NCBI GenBank assembly: GCA_950063125.1
Contig: CATLZI010000074.1
Coordinates: 1 to 9,035, forward strand
Length of the DNA: 9,035 nucleotides
Direction of reading: 5' to 3'
DNA from: an uncultured Porticoccus sp.
GTDB lineage: Bacteria > Pseudomonadota > Gammaproteobacteria > Pseudomonadales > Porticoccaceae
Part shown: positions 6,664-9,035 of the stretch, piece by piece
Numbering within the stretch: position 1 is the first letter of the stretch
Layout: every line of letters begins with the position of its first letter
Position numbers and translations under genes: made by a program
The notes under the pieces: model-generated
Databases searched by the model: none
What the model was told of the DNA's origin: nothing
The model's input: only the letters and a program-made list of their open reading frames with translations

Positions 6664-7546
6664 GCACCGGGGGACTTTCGTCGAACAGCCGTTGGATATC
6701 ATCGCGGGTAAACCTGTAATGCTGGTCACAGAAATGACAATCAATGGCCACCAGACCGGCTTCATCAAGGATGCTGTTGAGCTCTTTTTCTCCGAGGGAA
6801 AGCAGTGCCTGAGAGATACGCTCTTTTGAGCAGCTGCAGTTAAACTGGACGGGTTTTGCTTCGAATAGTCTCAGCGGTTCCTGGTGAAAAAGGCGGTGAA
6901 GTTGTTGTTCGTGGTCGAGCGTTAGCTGCTCTTCGGCCGTGATTGTGTTGGCCAGTTGTGTGGTGTGTTCCCACATCTGCAGATTTTCTTCCGCCGACGT
7001 TTCCAGCTGCCTGGGTAGTGCCTGAAGCAGCAAGCCGGCAGCCCTTGGTGAATCAAGTTCAGTGTCGGCCGCCAGCCAGATCCGGGTCCTGAGTTGTTCT
7101 GAGCGAGTGAAGTAATCCTCCAGACAGTTGGCGAGATTCTCTGACTCCAGTGGAACAATGCCCTGGTAGCGCTCGCCGTTACTGGGGTCAATGGTGAGGC
7201 TCAAGGTTCCCTTGCCCACGAGCGCTGCTAGTGGTTGATCGGTATTAAAGTCATAAGTGTGGTCAAAACTGGCAATCGCTCGCAGGTTGTGGTGGCGAGT
7301 GCAGTCAGCCATGATCATCGAGAGTGGACCAAGCCCCTGAGCCTGAAGTGTCAGGACGCCATCAAATTTGAGTGTTGCACTGAGCATGCCTGCAGCCGCC
7401 ATGAATTCCCCCAGCAGATGCTTGATCAATTGAGGGTAATTGCCGCGGGCGATGGCTTCGCCATAGCTGTGTTCCAAAGTTAGAATTTCGCCGCGAATGT
7501 CAAATTGATCAAAGATAAATCCTTGCAGCTTGTCCCTGTCGGGCAT
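6656..7546 (-). CDS. hslO: Redox-regulated molecular chaperone Hsp33
   Basis: This cytosolic holdase is activated by oxidative unfolding. The product is 296 aa, typical for Hsp33. The C-terminal redox switch is intact: CSC at Cys237/Cys239 and CHFC at Cys270/Cys273, a CxC-X30-CxxC zinc-binding pattern with the same spacing as E. coli HslO. The N-terminal substrate-binding domain shows family features, including LLGEFMAAAGMLSATLKFDG, LTLQAQGLGPLSMIMADCT, IASFDHTYDF, GKGTLSLTIDP and GERYQGIVPLE, and the linker carries ENLQMWEHTTQLANTI. ATG 7546 is supported by GAGGAG 7 nt upstream. It lies 93 nt after the DUF4124 gene and 87 nt before pckA, in the hslR-hslO arrangement of many gammaproteobacteria. 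No convincing heat-shock promoter is visible directly upstream. Confidence 0.97.
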   Translation of the reverse strand: MPDRDKLQGFIFDQFDIRGEILTLEHSYGEAIARGNYPQLIKHLLGEFMAAAGMLSATLKFDGVLTLQAQGLGPLSMIMADCTRHHNLRAIASFDHTYDFNTDQPLAALVGKGTLSLTIDPSNGERYQGIVPLESENLANCLEDYFTRSEQLRTRIWLAADTELDSPRAAGLLLQALPRQLETSAEENLQMWEHTTQLANTITAEEQLTLDHEQQLHRLFHQEPLRLFEAKPVQFNCSCSKERISQALLSLGEKELNSILDEAGLVAIDCHFCDQHYRFTRDDIQRLFDESPPVLH

Positions 7547-7639
7547 TTGGTAGCTCCTCTGAAACGGGCGATGGAATTTAGTGTGATACTCGGGAGCTGT
7601 CCACTGTGGCCAAGTCTCTGCGGGTTCAAATGTAGGCGG

Positions 7640-8077
7640 CTACGAGCAATGGGTCTGGATTTGTTGTTCCAGCTGTTTTGCCCGTTGCTGTCGTTCTTCT
7701 TCGCTAATGATGATTTCGTTGCCCTCAGTATCTTCGAAAGCGACCCTGCCACGCAGTACACGGAGCTGGTTGCGCGCTTTCTGGCAGTCCCTTTGTTTGT
7801 GTAGATGCTGTTTCTCCCGCTCGGTCTTTTGCCGGGCGTTAAACGCTTTTTCTTCAGGTGTTTCTCCCTGGAAAACAGCCTTGAGCTTTTCCGTTTCGGT
7901 GGTGCTGGAGTCGTTGTTGAGGGGGCGCAATTCCCCCGATATATCTTGCGCGGTGGCGTTGTTCTCCGGCTGTTTATCCGAAAAATGCACTTTGCCACTT
8001 TCGTCGACCCAGCGGTAGATGGCCGCCTGGCTCAGGGGGGTCAGGCATAACAGCAAAACAAGAAGGCATGCTTTCAT
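7640..8077 (-). CDS. Secreted DUF4124 domain protein
   Basis: This is a 145-aa protein of unknown function. A clear Sec signal peptide (MKACLLVLLLCLTPLSQA, cleavage likely after residue 18) is followed by the DUF4124 signature AIYRWVDESGKVHFSDKQP (19-37), so it is probably periplasmic. The middle is a charged linker. The C-terminal part is a helical, Glu/Gln/Arg-rich segment with Cys98 (in RDCQKARNQLRVLRG) and Cys144 near the end. The paired cysteines recur in related DUF4124 proteins and could form a disulphide. Its ATG overlaps the hslR stop (ATGA), so translation is coupled. Sharing a message with hslR, and perhaps hslO, suggests an envelope role under the same stress conditions, but that is inference. 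Confidence 0.85.
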   Translation of the reverse strand: MKACLLVLLLCLTPLSQAAIYRWVDESGKVHFSDKQPENNATAQDISGELRPLNNDSSTTETEKLKAVFQGETPEEKAFNARQKTEREKQHLHKQRDCQKARNQLRVLRGRVAFEDTEGNEIIISEEERQQRAKQLEQQIQTHCS

Positions 8078-8481
8078 GATTGGTTCTGCTCTTTGAATCG
8101 ATGGATTTGCCGGCGCTGCTTTTTGCTGGGCCGCTCGTCGGAAAAACGAATGCCCTGTTGCGCGACCTTGCGTTGAAGCGCCTGTTGCTCGCGTCTGACC
8201 CGGCTTTGTTCCGTTTCTGTATAAAGTCTCGCCGCGTCGTCGGCGCCCCGACGCTGGGTGCTGAGCTGCTCCACCAGAACGGTTTTTTCATCCCATCCCT
8301 GTCGTATATCGAGGACGGTTCCCACCGAGATCTCTTTGCTGGGCTTTGCTCGATGGCCATCAATGTGGACTTTGCCGCCTTCAATCGCCACTTTCGCCAG
8401 CGCGCGTGTTTTAAAGAATCTCGCGGCCCACAGCCATTTATCCAGACGGACCTTCTGCTCAGGTATTTTTTCATTAACCAT
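8074..8481 (-). CDS. hslR: Heat shock protein 15, S4-domain ribosome-recycling factor
   Basis: This 135-aa protein (E. coli Hsp15 is 133) binds free 50S subunits that carry nascent peptidyl-tRNA and helps rescue them. The S4 RNA-binding domain is clear at about 10-60: VRLDKWLWAARFFKTRALAK, IEGGKVHIDGHRAKPSKEI, VGTVLDI. The C-terminal tail is strongly basic and Gln-rich (RVRREQQALQRKVAQQGIRF, PSKKQRRQIHRFKEQNQS), as in the family. I chose ATG 8481 (MVNEKIPEQKVRLDKWLW). The frame stays open to 8586, but that extension lies inside the upstream gene and does not resemble Hsp15. It overlaps the upstream nucleotidase stop by 8 nt and the downstream DUF4124 start by 4 nt, giving a tightly packed operon. 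Confidence 0.95.
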   Translation of the reverse strand: MVNEKIPEQKVRLDKWLWAARFFKTRALAKVAIEGGKVHIDGHRAKPSKEISVGTVLDIRQGWDEKTVLVEQLSTQRRGADDAARLYTETEQSRVRREQQALQRKVAQQGIRFSDERPSKKQRRQIHRFKEQNQS

Positions 8482-9035
8482 CGGGCAATATCTCGTCAAA
8501 GTGAATGATAGAAGGAAACTCCTGGATGATGATGGGCGCTGTTTTGCTATCCGGTTGGCTGATAGCCAAAAGGTGGGCGATGCCATAGGCTGCTGCCGCC
8601 TTTAATACCGACAAGGAGTCGTCGATAAACAGTGTTCTGGCCGGGTTGAAATGTTGCCGGCATTCCAGTGCTTGCCAGAATACGGGGGATTCTTTGGGGT
8701 GGCCGAATTCATGTGAGCTGTAGACATGGTCCAATAGCGATTCGATACTGGTGAGCTTCAGCTTGAGATCCAGGCTCTGCGGATGGGCATTGGTGATCAG
8801 GATTCGTTGTTTACCATGGGCACCCAGCTGTTCAAGGAATTCCTGCACGAAGGGACGTTCAGTGATCAAGTAGTCGATCTCTTCTTTCAACTGACGAATA
8901 TTCAGCGATAGTTCCTGGGACCAGTGCTCCAGGCAATACCACTCCAGCGTACCGCGTTTTGCATTGAGTCGTTTGTGCAGCTCGGGTGTTGTCTTGCTCG
9001 CGCAGAGTCCATGATGTTCTGCATAGCGGCGGGGG
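8474..9035 (-). CDS. yrfG: HAD-family GMP/IMP nucleotidase, 3'-partial in view (N-terminus beyond window)
   Basis: The frame stays open to the right edge and gives 186 visible residues, against about 222 for E. coli YrfG. The reading continues past an internal TTG (8890) with family-like sequence, including LEWYCLEHWS, matching the NWYCLDYWS region remembered for YrfG. Later HAD motifs are present: ILITNAHP (motif II, Thr), FGHPKESPVFW (motif III, Lys) and TLFIDDSLSVLKAAAAYGI (motif IV, Asp-Asp). Motif I (DxDGT), with the nucleophile Asp, should lie in the missing ~36-40 residues. The likely reaction is dephosphorylation of GMP and IMP to nucleosides in purine salvage. The neighbour order yrfG-hslR-hslO is the same as in E. 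coli, which supports the name. Substrate specificity itself cannot be read from the sequence. Confidence 0.88.
   Translation of the reverse strand, partial: PRRYAEHHGLCASKTTPELHKRLNAKRGTLEWYCLEHWSQELSLNIRQLKEEIDYLITERPFVQEFLEQLGAHGKQRILITNAHPQSLDLKLKLTSIESLLDHVYSSHEFGHPKESPVFWQALECRQHFNPARTLFIDDSLSVLKAAAAYGIAHLLAISQPDSKTAPIIIQEFPSIIHFDEILPDG

Noticed and set aside
7602..7630. Possible sigma32 promoter upstream of hslO (TTTGAAC, 14-bp spacer, CCACAGTG on the minus strand)
   Set aside because: Only about five of seven -35 and four of seven -10 positions agree with the heat-shock consensus, too weak to annotate.
7605..7650. GGGTTCAAAT stretch that resembles a tRNA T-loop
   Set aside because: The flanking bases do not pair into a T-stem, and no acceptor or anticodon arm can be built.
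7974..8474. 166-codon minus-strand ORF overlapping hslR in another frame
   Set aside because: HslR has a clear S4 domain in the alternative frame; this one is Arg/Ser-rich nonsense without family features.
8814..8836. CTTGAAC and CCCATGGT on the minus strand inside yrfG, resembling a sigma32 promoter for hslR
   Set aside because: The spacer is only about 9 bp, below the usual range, and both elements are conserved coding sequence.

Overview
The window reads as a chromosomal stretch of a gammaproteobacterium, probably free-living or marine, with moderate to slightly high GC. Two conserved housekeeping clusters support this: the heme-biosynthesis order hemC-hemD-hemX-hemY on the + strand, and yrfG-hslR-(DUF4124)-hslO-pckA on the - strand. 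No tRNA, rRNA, CRISPR array, insertion sequence, phage gene or origin was found.

Layout. Positions 1-256 hold a short minus-strand remnant resembling the C-terminal tail of an MCE/MlaD-type lipid-transport protein, followed by the leader of the next gene. Positions 257-1609 form one uninterrupted ORF whose first ~204 codons are the N-terminal half of a CaiB/BaiF (family III) CoA-transferase and whose last ~246 codons are HemC (porphobilinogen deaminase) lacking its first ~65 residues. HemD (1620-2381), HemX (from GTG 2505) and HemY (3728-4942) follow. A strong, symmetrical hairpin terminator (4954-4993) separates this cluster from the convergent minus-strand genes: pckA (5009-6568), hslO/Hsp33 (6656-7546), a secreted DUF4124 protein (7640-8077), hslR/Hsp15 (8074-8481) and a yrfG-type HAD nucleotidase (8474 to the right edge, N-terminus outside the window).

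How the genes work together. HemC and HemD make the linear tetrapyrrole and close it to uroporphyrinogen III. HemX and HemY are membrane-anchored companion proteins of that operon. On the other strand, HslR and HslO are ribosome-rescue and redox-chaperone stress proteins, PckA is the gluconeogenic PEP carboxykinase, and the HAD protein is a likely GMP/IMP nucleotidase. The very short overlaps yrfG/hslR (8 bp) and hslR/DUF4124 (4 bp) indicate an operon.

The outstanding anomaly is the CaiB-HemC chimera. The join lies in a segment (LEVAMLE, nt 869-889) that both families naturally encode. HemC loses residues needed for cofactor assembly, and the MCE remnant further left is also broken. The simplest reading is a chimeric left end: an assembly join through short shared sequence, or less likely a real short-homology recombination. 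I see no convincing new biological system; the rest of the window is orderly core genome.
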